Source of the DNA: Desulfomicrobium macestii | GTDB taxonomy: Bacteria > Desulfobacterota > Desulfovibrionia > Desulfovibrionales > Desulfomicrobiaceae | DNA length: 64,000 bases | Direction: 5' to 3' | Assembly: GCF_014873765.1 (NCBI RefSeq) | Contig: NZ_JADBGG010000012.1 | Span: forward strand, 1 to 64,000 | Part shown: positions 51,915-60,667 of the stretch, piece by piece | How the letters are laid out: each line of letters opens with the position of its first letter | How positions within the stretch are numbered: the stretch's first letter is position 1 | Notes under the pieces: model-generated | The model's input: only the letters and a program-made list of their open reading frames with translations | The model's database searches: none | What the model was told of the DNA's origin: nothing | Translations under genes and position numbers: made by a program

Positions 51915-52475
51915 ATGCAAAGAATCGCAAAAAACAGGATGATCATTCCGGCACAGGCCATCGACGGTCTCGAAGATTGCCGGGAATTGCCTCATGACTA
52001 CCTTCTGGTAGGCCAGGGAGGGATATATTCCACCCCGACGCTGGTGCAGACGGTGCTCGGTTCGTGCGTTTCCGTGACCATGTATTGCGCAAAATATCGC
52101 TGGGGCGGAATTTTTCACGCGTTGCTTCCGCGCATCGGCGATTTCTCGGGGGGCAGGACAAGCGGCGATCAGTACCGCTACGTCGATTCTTCGATCTGGA
52201 GTCTGCTCCGGGAATTCGCGAAAGCGGGGATTTCAGCAAAAAGCATTGAATGCAAGGTTTTTGGTGGGGCCTCGCCGCTACATCAGAACTGCGACGCCTC
52301 GGCCGGAAACCGCAACGTCAAGGTCGCCATGGAAGTCCTGGCCGAGGAGGGGGTGACGGTCAGCGCCTCCAGCGTCGGCGGCAACGGCGGCCGCAAGCTG
52401 TTCTTCAGAACGGACACGGGATTGGTGCTGCAAAAGCGTTTCATCGTCACCACCTGCAAAGAATGCAAGAGTTGA
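51915..52475 (+). CDS. cheD: Chemoreceptor glutamine deamidase CheD
   Basis: The 186-residue protein carries the CheD catalytic pair in TVLGSCVSVTMY (Cys) and GGIFHALLP (His), with KVFGGASPL and VGGNGGRKLFF further on. CheD deamidates receptor glutamines and in some bacteria cooperates with a CheC phosphatase, not seen here. ATG 51915 is used; an alternative ATG at 51939 would shorten it by eight residues. It is divergent from the cheR-like/cheB pair. Confidence 0.93.
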   Translation: MQRIAKNRMIIPAQAIDGLEDCRELPHDYLLVGQGGIYSTPTLVQTVLGSCVSVTMYCAKYRWGGIFHALLPRIGDFSGGRTSGDQYRYVDSSIWSLLREFAKAGISAKSIECKVFGGASPLHQNCDASAGNRNVKVAMEVLAEEGVTVSASSVGGNGGRKLFFRTDTGLVLQKRFIVTTCKECKS

Positions 52476-52483
52476 CACCGTAG

Positions 52484-52503
52484 GGGCAAAAAATTTTTTG
52501 CCC
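52484..52503. terminator. Perfect 20-bp palindromic terminator
   Basis: GGGC plus six A followed by six T plus GCCC forms a perfect palindrome at 52484-52503, nine bases after cheD. The hairpin and its A/T tracts fit a terminator for cheD, and possibly for glpK arriving from the right (glpK stop at 52568). Confidence 0.65.
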
Positions 52504-52567
52504 TCCCCATGCGCCACCCACGCGCCATTCCCAACGCCCGCCCCCTCCATACTGATCCCACAAAATC

Positions 52568-54079
52568 CTAATCCACCCAATCGAACGTCCTGGTCACGGC
52601 CTTTTGCCAGCCCGCGAACAATTCGGTGCGTTTTTCTTCGGCCATGTCCGGAATCCAACGTTTGTCCTCTTCCCAGTTGTTGTACAATTCCTCGCGCCCG
52701 GACCAGAAACCAGATGCGATGCCCGCCGCGTAGGCTGCTCCGAGGCAGGTGGTTTCGGCCACTTTGGGGCGGATGACCGGAACGTTCAGGATGTCGGCCT
52801 GGAACTGCATCAGCAGTTCGTTGTAGACCATCCCGCCGTCGGCCTTGAGTGTTTTAAGCTCCACTCCGGAATCCTTGTTCATGGCCAGCACGATGTCCTT
52901 GGCCTGGTAGGCGGTGGCTTCAAGCACGGCCCGGGCGAAATGGTTGCGGTTGATGTAGCGGGTCAGGCCGACCATGACGCCGCGCGCGTCGGGACGCCAG
53001 TAGGGGGCGTAGAGGCCGGAGAAGGCCGGAACGATGTACATGCCGCCCGTGTCCTCGACCTTTCTGGCCAGGGTCTCTATCTCCGGGGCCGAGGAGAACA
53101 TCTGCAGGTTGTCGCGCAACCACTGCACCAGGGCCCCGGCGATGGCGATGGAGCCCTCCAGGCAGTAGGACGGCTTGCGACCGCTGAACTGGTAGGCCAG
53201 GGTGGTGATGAGTCCATGCTTGGACGGAATGGGCTCGTGACCCGTGTGCATGAGCAGGAAGCAGCCCGTGCCGTAGGTGTTCTTGGCCTCGCCGGGGGCA
53301 AAACAGGTCTGGCCCACCAGGGCCGCCTGCTGGTCGCCGACGGCTCCGCAGACCGGGACGCGCGCGCCGATGGGCCCGTCCTCGCTGGTGGGGCCCCAGG
53401 TGTCGCTGTCCGAGGACGGCACGATGCGCGGCAGGCCCTGGAGCGGAATGTCCATGATCCTCAGGATTTCTTCGTCCCAGGCCAGGGTTTTGAGGTCCAT
53501 GAGCATGGTCCGGCTGGCGTTGGTCACGTCGGTCACGTGCGCGCCGCCCCTTGGACCGCCGGTCAGCCACCAGATGATCCAGGTCTCGATGGTGCCGAAA
53601 AGGGCGTTGCCCTTGTCTGCGGCGGCCCTGGCCTCGGGCACGTTGTCCAGAATCCAGCGCATCTTGGGGCCGGAAAAATACGTCGCGACCGGCAGCCCCG
53701 TCACGGGCCGGAAACGGTCCTGGCCGCCGTCGGCGATGAGCTGCTTGCACAGTTCGTGGGTGCGGGTGCACTGCCAGACGATGGCGTTGTAGTACGGCTT
53801 GCCCGTGAAGCGGTCCCAGACCACGGTGGTTTCGCGCTGATTGGTGATGCCGATGGACGAGAGCTCCGAGCCCTTGATCCCGGATTTGGCCAGCGCGCCC
53901 CGGATGACATCCTGGGTGTTGTTCCAGATTTCCATGGGATCGTGTTCGACCCAGCCGGGCTTCGGATAGATCTGCTCGTGCTCCTTCTGGTCCATGCCGA
54001 CGATGCGGCCCCGTTCGTCAAAGATGATGAAGCGACTGCTGGTGGTCCCCTGATCGACTGCGCCTACGTAGCGGGCCAT
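52568..54079 (-). CDS. glpK: Glycerol kinase
   Basis: The 503-residue protein has FGGY-kinase motifs: [17 protein letters not shown] at the N-terminus, [23 protein letters not shown] and the C-terminal [20 protein letters not shown] region (in part: [10 protein letters not shown]). It phosphorylates glycerol to glycerol-3-phosphate in the cytoplasm. GGAGGAG lies just before ATG 54079; a longer frame to 54283 has no family match. It is the last gene of the glpAB operon, 53 bases after the HdrB-like gene. Confidence 0.96.
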   Translation of the reverse strand: MARYVGAVDQGTTSSRFIIFDERGRIVGMDQKEHEQIYPKPGWVEHDPMEIWNNTQDVIRGALAKSGIKGSELSSIGITNQRETTVVWDRFTGKPYYNAIVWQCTRTHELCKQLIADGGQDRFRPVTGLPVATYFSGPKMRWILDNVPEARAAADKGNALFGTIETWIIWWLTGGPRGGAHVTDVTNASRTMLMDLKTLAWDEEILRIMDIPLQGLPRIVPSSDSDTWGPTSEDGPIGARVPVCGAVGDQQAALVGQTCFAPGEAKNTYGTGCFLLMHTGHEPIPSKHGLITTLAYQFSGRKPSYCLEGSIAIAGALVQWLRDNLQMFSSAPEIETLARKVEDTGGMYIVPAFSGLYAPYWRPDARGVMVGLTRYINRNHFARAVLEATAYQAKDIVLAMNKDSGVELKTLKADGGMVYNELLMQFQADILNVPVIRPKVAETTCLGAAYAAGIASGFWSGREELYNNWEEDKRWIPDMAEEKRTELFAGWQKAVTRTFDWVD

Positions 54080-54132
54080 GTGCTCTCCTCCTGCTGGGTG
54101 TTTCACTCTTCCTACAGAATTTTCATGCGTTC

Positions 54133-54963
54133 TCAAACCACGAAGCGGGTCAGTACGTCGCCGGGCTTTATGCCGACCTCGTCCGGACTCAGTCCCAGGG
54201 CCAGGCCCAGAATTGTGGAAAAGAGGACGGCCGGTATGGTCTGGGGTCTTTTTTGATTCTCGCTGCCGAACTGCAATTGGCAATAGGTGCAGGCCGTGGC
54301 CAGCAGATCCGCGCCGGACGAGCTGGCGCCGGCCATTTTTTTGGCCACCAGCAGATCCGCGATGTTTTCGTCACGGCCGCGAAGCGGATACCCGCAGCAC
54401 TCCAGGCGCAGTTCCCAGGGCAGGGGAGCGGCGCCGGTGGCGGCGACCAGGCGTTCGAAGATCGTCGGCGCCAGCGGGTCGTCGAAGTGGGTGATGTTCT
54501 CGGGACGCAGGGCATGGCAGCCGTAATGACAGGCAATTTTCAGCCCCTTGAGCGGGCGGCTCACGGCGCTCACCACACCGCCGGGCAGATCGTCGAGGAT
54601 CTGCAGAAAATGACGGACGCGGGCTTTTTCCGGGAATTCGAGCCCTTCTTCATGAAGCAAATCCTTCATGCGTTGCTTTAGCTTTTCGTCCTGACCAGCC
54701 TGATGCCGCGCCTGCTGAAGGTTGCCGAAGCAGCATTTGCAGGGGGTCATCAGATCGAGACCGATGTTTTCCGCCAGGGCCAGGTTGCGCAGGGCGGAAT
54801 AGACGGATGCGTCCCGGCTCTCGTGGCGCACGGGATAGCCGCAGCAGTTGAACTCGGGCCTTAGCAGCTCCACTCCGAGGCGGGTACAGACGGCCTCTAC
54901 GCTCCGGCCGTGGATCGGCAGATGATGGGCGATCTTGCAGCCCGGAAAATAGGCGTATTTCAT
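54133..54963 (-). CDS. HdrB/GlpC C-terminal-like subunit with two CCG domains
   Basis: The 276-residue protein contains two cysteine-rich CCG domains: [19 protein letters not shown] and PCKCCFG for the first, and [20 protein letters not shown] and ACTYCQLQF for the second. These match the C-terminal half of GlpC and HdrB-type subunits, which bind a noncubane [4Fe-4S] cluster. ATG 54963 overlaps the stop of the membrane Fe-S gene by four bases. Together they probably take the place of GlpC for the GlpAB dehydrogenase. A longer frame to 55887 is an overprint of the upstream gene. Confidence 0.85.
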   Translation of the reverse strand: MKYAYFPGCKIAHHLPIHGRSVEAVCTRLGVELLRPEFNCCGYPVRHESRDASVYSALRNLALAENIGLDLMTPCKCCFGNLQQARHQAGQDEKLKQRMKDLLHEEGLEFPEKARVRHFLQILDDLPGGVVSAVSRPLKGLKIACHYGCHALRPENITHFDDPLAPTIFERLVAATGAAPLPWELRLECCGYPLRGRDENIADLLVAKKMAGASSSGADLLATACTYCQLQFGSENQKRPQTIPAVLFSTILGLALGLSPDEVGIKPGDVLTRFVV

Positions 54964-56567
54964 GACCGGCCCTCTTTCTTGCGCAGGATTTCCGCTCCCA
55001 GTTGCCTCAGCTCGTACAGGATGTCGGCCACGGGCACGCCCTGGGGGCAGTGTTCCTGGCATTTGTAGCAGGTGGTGCAGCTCCAGACCATTCGTGCGCC
55101 AAGGGTCTGGGCTTTGAGGCCCATGCGCAGCAGGTTCATGATCTGTTGCGGAGCGAGATCCAGATCCCGGGACGGGTCCTCGCTGACCGCGACCACCGGG
55201 CAGACGCCCGTGCAGGTGGTGCACTGCACGCAGCCCCAGAAGGATTCGGCCCGGTCCGCCAGACCGGCCCCCGTACCGCCGACCCTGCCCAGATCGCGCG
55301 AGGCAAGCTCCCTGGCCCATTCTCCGGCCGTGCGCTTGCGGATTTCCCCGTCCACTCCGGCCCGGCCCGCCTCGGTCAGGGCCTTTTTCGAGGCCATCCA
55401 CAGGTCTTGCAGATCGATGCCGGCGGAACACACCTGCGTGCAGCGCAGGCATTCGGTGCAGATGTGGCTGCCTTCGACCAGCGCGGCGGAACGGTCGGGC
55501 GGGAGCCTGTCGTCCAGATGGCGGCGCAGGTCGGCCAGCTTGTCCATGGGCAGGATGTCCGGGTTGCCAAGCACCCGGTGCGCCTGGGCCACGCTGCAAT
55601 GCAGGCTGCATTGCCCGCAGCGGGTGCAGGCGTCCAGGGCCAGCCCCCGGGCCAGGGTATGTTTGGGTGTGTCCGTGGCTCGTGATCCGCCGCGCGAGAG
55701 CAGATTGATGCCGGTCGCGACAGGATGAAAGAATTTGCCCCAGGGCAGAAGGGCAAGGCCCAGAAAGGCGAGGCCGACATGCACATGCCAGAAGAGGTCG
55801 CGTCCCTGATCGGCGATGTGCAGGGACGCGGGCACAAGCGCGGTCATGGAGCGCGAAACGAAGGCCGAGGACGTGGGGGAATGACATCCGGCGCAGCGAT
55901 CCTCGTGCAGTTCGGCGCCGAGTTCGAGCATTTCGGGGGCCGTCGGCAGAAACTCCCGGAAGCGCACGCCGTTTTCCCTGGCCCAGTACGCCTTGAGGGA
56001 AATCAGCTCTTCTGGTTCGGCATCGACGAAATAATCATCCGTCATGCGCTTGAAATCTCCGGCGGACATGATCTTGAACGATTCCAGGAAAAAGCCGGAG
56101 ACGAGCACGCCAAAGACCACGGCAAGGAGAGTCCAATCCTGCAACCTGCTGAACTTCTTGAGTGCCATGTAGCGATTCAGGAACAGGAGCGGCAGGCCGA
56201 GGACGGAGAACAGTCCGAAGAGATTGCGCAGGAATTGCCAGGGATCGAGGGTCGGTTCGTATCCGGCAAAGAGCGGGCGGGTGACGACCCCGTCCATGGC
56301 ATGCAGGACGATGAGGGGCACGAAGCCAAGGATCAGGAGCGTGTGGCCGGTCCATCGCAAGGGGCTGCGCAGGGTGCGGCGGAGCAGGACGAGATCCGCA
56401 AGCCCTCCGCCGAGCATGCCAAGGAACCCAAGGATGCCGGGGCGCGGCCTGCCTTGCTCCGGCCGTCCCATGGCCGCGCCGCGCCTGAACCATCCCCGCA
56501 TGCGCCAAAGAGCGCCGAGGCCCGCGCTTGCGCAGGCAAGAACGAGACCGATGGAAAAAAAGTCCAT
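54960..56567 (-). CDS. Membrane-bound cytochrome b/c and [4Fe-4S] electron-transfer subunit
   Basis: The 535-residue protein starts with five membrane helices and NarI-like histidines (WTGHTLLILGF, IVLHAMDG, LFWHVHVGLAFLG, KFFHP). Before the fifth helix lies one CAGCH haem-c motif. The C-terminal half has four [4Fe-4S] motifs: CTRCGQCSLHC, CTECLRCTQVC, CVQCTTCTGVC and CTTCYKCQEHCP. E. coli GlpC has only two such motifs and no membrane helices or haem. I infer that this protein and the HdrB-like product carry electrons from GlpAB to menaquinone or to periplasmic cytochromes. It starts 21 bases after glpB. Confidence 0.8.
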   Translation of the reverse strand: MDFFSIGLVLACASAGLGALWRMRGWFRRGAAMGRPEQGRPRPGILGFLGMLGGGLADLVLLRRTLRSPLRWTGHTLLILGFVPLIVLHAMDGVVTRPLFAGYEPTLDPWQFLRNLFGLFSVLGLPLLFLNRYMALKKFSRLQDWTLLAVVFGVLVSGFFLESFKIMSAGDFKRMTDDYFVDAEPEELISLKAYWARENGVRFREFLPTAPEMLELGAELHEDRCAGCHSPTSSAFVSRSMTALVPASLHIADQGRDLFWHVHVGLAFLGLALLPWGKFFHPVATGINLLSRGGSRATDTPKHTLARGLALDACTRCGQCSLHCSVAQAHRVLGNPDILPMDKLADLRRHLDDRLPPDRSAALVEGSHICTECLRCTQVCSAGIDLQDLWMASKKALTEAGRAGVDGEIRKRTAGEWARELASRDLGRVGGTGAGLADRAESFWGCVQCTTCTGVCPVVAVSEDPSRDLDLAPQQIMNLLRMGLKAQTLGARMVWSCTTCYKCQEHCPQGVPVADILYELRQLGAEILRKKEGRS

Positions 56568-56588
56568 GCAGGCTCCTGTGGTTGAAAA

Positions 56589-57836
56589 TTACAGGGAGGC
56601 CACCGCCTTGTAGGCCGTGGCTATGGCCAGCCCGGCTCCGCACTTCATGCGCATCCAGTCCTGGTGGGCCAGGATCGCTCCGGCGGCGTGCAGGCGGGGA
56701 TGAAACACCCGGCCCTGCGCGTCAAGAGGGCGCAGGTTCTCGTCGGTCTCGATTCCGGCCTGATTGACCTCGTGTCCCTGTGGGTCGAAAAATTCGGGCC
56801 GATGCCACAGGGCCCGGTTTTCGGGCTGGCTGACGGGCAGATCGAAGACCGCCTCGAAAATGCGGTGGCGGTTCGCCTTCAGACCCTTGCCGAAGAAGCG
56901 GCCGCTGGCCAGGATCGCGCTCTTCGCGAAAATCTCCACGGATGTCGAACCGCTTCCGGCGGTGAATGAAAATCCCTCTTCGGAACACGCGGCTTTCGTG
57001 ATCAGCTTCTGCGTATAGGTGCGCACCCCGAGGGCCGGAAGGCCACGGTCGAAGGCGGCGCGCAGCCGGGGACCGGCAATGGACGGTGGCAGGGTGGGGA
57101 TCTCAAAGACCGGCCTGCCGAGCAGCTCTTCCAGATGACTGAGCACGGCCGTGGTGTCGGTCATGCCCAGAATGGCCGGAAAACCAACATATTCGGCGTC
57201 GGCGACGAACGGTGCGACGGTCTGGGCAAGCTCCGCCCGGCGTGCCGGGTCGGCCATGCTCCAGGCCATGTGTTCGGGATAGAGTTCGCCGCCCATGCCG
57301 GGAAATTTGATTCGCGCCACCTTCAGGTTCGGCCAGGAATCTTTCCGCACTTCCGCGATCTGTCTGGCGCTCAGGCCTTTGAGTCCGCTGAAATCGACGA
57401 GCAGCGTGGGCGCCTTCGTTTCCCAGGCCTTGACCCCGTTCCAGGCCGTGCAGGGCAAGAGATAGGTCGGCTTCATGGTCCCGGCGGCGGTCAGGGTCAG
57501 GGTGTTTTTGCCCGTGCGGCCACGGTAGCACAGGCCGTGGCGGCCCAGGAAGGTGGTGAATTGCTCCAGGGCTCGGCATATTTCATCGTCGCTGACACGG
57601 CAGTAGGGATGATCGGGGAGATCCCGGCGCAGGGCGACCAGGGCCGCGAAGGGGTCCTCCCAGACCTTTTGCTCGGCGATGGGGTGCACGGCTAGAAGGT
57701 CGATGAAGCCGGTGCTGAAATCGATGCCGCCCGTGGCTCCGGTCTGGGCCACGGACAGCCCCCGCTCGGCGGCGAACAGCGTCGCGGCCATGCCGGCAAA
57801 GCCCGAGCCGATGACCATGACATCATAGGTTTTCAT
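56589..57836 (-). CDS. glpB: Anaerobic glycerol-3-phosphate dehydrogenase subunit B
   Basis: The 415-residue flavoprotein has VMVIGSGFAGMAATLFAAER at the N-terminus and GlpB-typical segments: GGIDFSTGFIDLL, TYLLPCTAWNG, ILASGRFFGKGL and RLHAAGAILAHQDWMRMKCG (ends of the motif only are diagnostic). It works with GlpA to oxidise glycerol-3-phosphate to dihydroxyacetone phosphate. The start overlaps the glpA stop by four bases, and it lies 21 bases before the membrane Fe-S gene. Confidence 0.9.
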   Translation of the reverse strand: MKTYDVMVIGSGFAGMAATLFAAERGLSVAQTGATGGIDFSTGFIDLLAVHPIAEQKVWEDPFAALVALRRDLPDHPYCRVSDDEICRALEQFTTFLGRHGLCYRGRTGKNTLTLTAAGTMKPTYLLPCTAWNGVKAWETKAPTLLVDFSGLKGLSARQIAEVRKDSWPNLKVARIKFPGMGGELYPEHMAWSMADPARRAELAQTVAPFVADAEYVGFPAILGMTDTTAVLSHLEELLGRPVFEIPTLPPSIAGPRLRAAFDRGLPALGVRTYTQKLITKAACSEEGFSFTAGSGSTSVEIFAKSAILASGRFFGKGLKANRHRIFEAVFDLPVSQPENRALWHRPEFFDPQGHEVNQAGIETDENLRPLDAQGRVFHPRLHAAGAILAHQDWMRMKCGAGLAIATAYKAVASL

Positions 57837-59452
57837 GACGGCTCCTTGAAGGCGGTGGCGGGACAGTTCTCGCTCTCTTCGTCTCTGGTCGAGGGGGCGG
57901 GGCCGAACTCCAGGTCCATGGCTCCGCAGTGCAGGGCCTCCTGCAGGTCGGCCTGCATGAGCGGCACGCCCCAGAGTATCGGCGAAAAGCCTCGCCAGCG
58001 GCGCTCGGTGAAAGTCTTGAGCTCCGCCAGGCCCTGGGTGCCAGTGGAGACTTCGCGATCATAGAGGTGGCCGGTGATGCGCGGTCCGCAAAAACCGCCC
58101 TGGCAGGGGCCCTTGCCGACCCGGCTGCGCATGCCGATGGCCTTGAGCATGGAGCGGCCGCGCATGTCCTTGGCCTCGTCCACGATGGCGTCGATGACGC
58201 TTCGCGAGACCATCTCGCACTCGCACAGCACGATGTCGTCTTCGGCCCGGTTCTCCACCCAGCTTTTCGGCCCCCGGCCGGGCTCGGTCCATTTGCCCAT
58301 GCTGGAAGGCGGGAGCGGTTCCGTGCGGGTCAGGCAGGGCGCGGCGACGCCAAGTTTGGCGCAGGCCAGATCCGCCGCCTTTTCGGCCATGAGCCGATAT
58401 GTGGTGAGCTTGCCGCCGGTGATGGTCATGAAATTTTCCACGCCCTCGCCCGCGTGGTCGATGAGCGAGAAGCCCCGGCTGACCGCGCGGTCGTCACCGG
58501 CCGGGCCCAGGGAGACCAGCGGCCGCACTCCGGCGTAGGCCCGGATGTAGCGGGTGCGATCCAGGATGGGCAGCATGTCCCTGGCGTCGTCGATGATGCG
58601 GTCGGTTTCCGCCACGCTCGGGCGGCATCCGTCGGGCGTGGGCACGCGGATGGAGGTGGTGCCGAGGATGGACACGGTTCCGCCGGGCACGAGGATATCC
58701 GCGTCCGAGGGTGGACGCAGGCGGTTGATGACCCGGGTGGCGATGCGGTCCTGGGTGATGATGAGGCTGCCCATGGAATAGAGGATGTTGATGTGCGCCC
58801 CGGCCAGGGCCGCGATCCGTCCCGCCCAGGCCCCGGAGGCGTTGATGACCAGCTCGGCCTCGATCAGGACTTCGCCGCCGGTGGTTATGTCCCGGCAGCG
58901 CACGAGGGTGACGCGGCCGTCCGTGACTTCCATGGACACGGCAGCGAGGTTGCGGCGCATGGAGCAGCCAAGACTCATGGCCTGGGCGATGTTGTCCAGC
59001 GAGAGCATGAACGGGTCCACCGCGCCGTCCTGCACCGCGAAGGCGGCGATGAGATTCTCCGACAGGGCGGGCTCCATGGCGCGGGCGGTGCGCAGCTCAA
59101 GGCCCCGGCAGGGCACGCCGCTCTTGGCGCAGAGCCCGGAAAAATCGGAGACGTAGCGTTCGTCGTCTCCGCGCACGGCGACAAAAAGTCCCCCCGTATC
59201 CTCGATGCACTGCGGAGCGAGGCGGCGCAGGATGTCGCCTTCCTCCCGGCATTCCACAGCGGCCTCCACATCCGAGGCCACATAGCGCGCGCCGCTGTGC
59301 AGCAGGCCGTGATTTCCCCCGGAAGCGCCGGAATTGACGTCGCGCTGCTCGATCAGGAGCGCCTGCACCCCGCGCAAGGCCAGGTCGCGCAGCAAGCCCG
59401 CGCCGGTGACGCCGGCGCCGATAATGAGAACCCGGGTTGTGAGTATGGTCAT
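57833..59452 (-). CDS. glpA: Anaerobic glycerol-3-phosphate dehydrogenase subunit A
   Basis: The 539-residue protein begins with VLIIGAGVTGAGLLRDLALR and SGASGGNHGLLHSGARYV, typical of FAD-dependent GlpA/GlpD. It ends with a BFD-like [2Fe-2S] domain (CECEMVSRSVIDAIVDEA, GKGPCQGGFCGPRI) found in GlpA but not GlpD. It oxidises glycerol-3-phosphate in the anaerobic GlpAB complex. AAGGA lies seven bases before ATG 59452; the longer frame to 59593 would run through the operator region. It is the first gene of glpAB, two Fe-S genes and glpK, divergent from glpR. Confidence 0.93.
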   Translation of the reverse strand: MTILTTRVLIIGAGVTGAGLLRDLALRGVQALLIEQRDVNSGASGGNHGLLHSGARYVASDVEAAVECREEGDILRRLAPQCIEDTGGLFVAVRGDDERYVSDFSGLCAKSGVPCRGLELRTARAMEPALSENLIAAFAVQDGAVDPFMLSLDNIAQAMSLGCSMRRNLAAVSMEVTDGRVTLVRCRDITTGGEVLIEAELVINASGAWAGRIAALAGAHINILYSMGSLIITQDRIATRVINRLRPPSDADILVPGGTVSILGTTSIRVPTPDGCRPSVAETDRIIDDARDMLPILDRTRYIRAYAGVRPLVSLGPAGDDRAVSRGFSLIDHAGEGVENFMTITGGKLTTYRLMAEKAADLACAKLGVAAPCLTRTEPLPPSSMGKWTEPGRGPKSWVENRAEDDIVLCECEMVSRSVIDAIVDEAKDMRGRSMLKAIGMRSRVGKGPCQGGFCGPRITGHLYDREVSTGTQGLAELKTFTERRWRGFSPILWGVPLMQADLQEALHCGAMDLEFGPAPSTRDEESENCPATAFKEPS

Positions 59453-59701
59453 GGGTGTCCTTGCAGCGTCAACAAAAACGAAAGGAAACGAAAAAGTGAA
59501 CTTTTCCGCGCGCACTTTTGTCGTACAGCCGGAGGCGGGTGAAATCATGCTGGCAATGAGGAGCAAGCCATGGTAACAGCTTTCGCGGAGCATGCCGCCT
59601 TCTGGGGAGTTTTTTTATCATGAGCCGTTACATTCCACCAGAATTTTTTTCTTAAAACGACACATAGCGCAATTTTTTTTTCGAAAACGAAAGGAGAATC
59701 T
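59453..59701. promoter_or_regulatory. glpA-glpR divergent regulatory region with AACGAAA repeats
   Basis: AACGAAA occurs at 59477-59483 and again exactly ten bases on at 59487-59493, and a third copy lies at 59687-59693 next to the glpR start, within a TTTTTCGAAAACGAAA context. An AACGA variant lies near 59657. The first pair is close to glpA, the last to glpR. DeoR-family GlpR proteins use AACGAA-containing half-sites in other bacteria, so these are candidate GlpR operators repressing both directions. AT-rich tracts at 59610-59690 could hold the promoters. Confidence 0.6.
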
Positions 59702-60529
59702 ATGGATGACGCTCGCACCGGCAAAGCCGAAGCCCAGGACACGGGGGCCCGGCATGTCACGGTCCGGCAACGCCATGCCGAAATGATCCGCATGGTCCGG
59801 GAGACGGGATTCGCGACCATCCAGTCCCTGGCCGACCATTTCGGCATCACCCCCCAGTCCGTGCGCCGGGACATCAACACCCTGAACGCCAAGGGCCTCC
59901 TGCAACGCTATCACGGCGGCGCGGGGCCATGCCTGAGCACCGAAAACCTGGACTATCTGGACCGCAAGGTACTCTGCCTGGCCGAAAAGAGAGTCATCGG
60001 CCAGATGGTGGCCCGGGCCATTCCCAACAAGTCGTCGCTTTTCATCAACATCGGCACCACCACCGAAGAGGTGGCCCGGGCCCTGGGCGGACACAAGAAT
60101 CTGCGCGTCATCACCAACAGCCTCAACGTCGCCTCCATCCTGACCGGAAATCCGGAGGTGGAGATCATTGTGGCCGGCGGCCTGATCCGTCATCACGACG
60201 GGGGCATCGTCGGCGAGGCGGCCATCGACTTCATCCGCCAGTTCAAGGTCGATTTCGGCATCATCGGCATCAGCGGCATCGACATGGACGGCACGCTTCT
60301 CGACTTCGACTACAGGGAGGTGCGCGCCGCCCGGGCCATCATGGAAAATTCCAGGCAGGTCTTCCTGGTCACGGACCACACCAAGTTCGGGCGCAACGCC
60401 ATGGTGCGTCTGGGCAACATCGAGGAAATCGACGCCCTGTTCACGGACAAGACCCCGCCGGTCGGCGTTCTCGACCAGATGAAGCGCGGGAACGTCAAAC
60501 TGCACGTCGATGAAGGGACGAAAGATTGA
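59702..60529 (+). CDS. glpR: DeoR-family glycerol regulon repressor
   Basis: The 275-residue protein has an N-terminal DeoR helix-turn-helix (IQSLADHFGITPQSVRRDIN, about residues 40-59). A DeoRC sugar-phosphate sensor domain follows (INIGTTTEEVARAL, RVITNSLNVASIL, GIIGISGIDMDGTLLDFD). By position and family it represses the glp genes and is released by glycerol-3-phosphate. It is divergent from glpA and stands 138 bases before glpS. AAGGAG precedes ATG 59702. Confidence 0.9.
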   Translation: MDDARTGKAEAQDTGARHVTVRQRHAEMIRMVRETGFATIQSLADHFGITPQSVRRDINTLNAKGLLQRYHGGAGPCLSTENLDYLDRKVLCLAEKRVIGQMVARAIPNKSSLFINIGTTTEEVARALGGHKNLRVITNSLNVASILTGNPEVEIIVAGGLIRHHDGGIVGEAAIDFIRQFKVDFGIIGISGIDMDGTLLDFDYREVRAARAIMENSRQVFLVTDHTKFGRNAMVRLGNIEEIDALFTDKTPPVGVLDQMKRGNVKLHVDEGTKD

Positions 60530-60667
60530 GCGTTTACGAACAAAATAGGTTGGCTGACCAATTTTCTTTTTCAGTTGAGAAAAAAGATTTCGTCTGCTAT
60601 GGGCTTTTGAACACGATCCGGCCCTCATCCAGATGCCGGAATTCATATCCTGCCATGGAGGAGCCGC
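60530..60667. promoter_or_regulatory. Intergenic region upstream of glpS
   Basis: ACGAACA at 60536-60542 resembles a GlpR half-site. A weak TTGG/CCAA hairpin followed by T-rich sequence (60550-60575) may end glpR transcripts. A GGAGGAG ribosome site lies just before glpS. No promoter boxes could be fixed. Confidence 0.35.

Noticed and set aside
52604-54256. Long plus-strand frame opposite glpK, and similar ones opposite glpA (57929-59542), cheA (27174-28727) and the receptor-like gene (31082-32344)
   Set aside because: All mirror well-supported genes on the other strand and show no family motifs or ribosome binding sites.
54133-55887. A 584-codon reading of the HdrB-like gene
   Set aside because: The part upstream of 54963 overprints the membrane Fe-S gene in another frame; the family similarity begins exactly at ATG 54963, which has the usual ATGA overlap.
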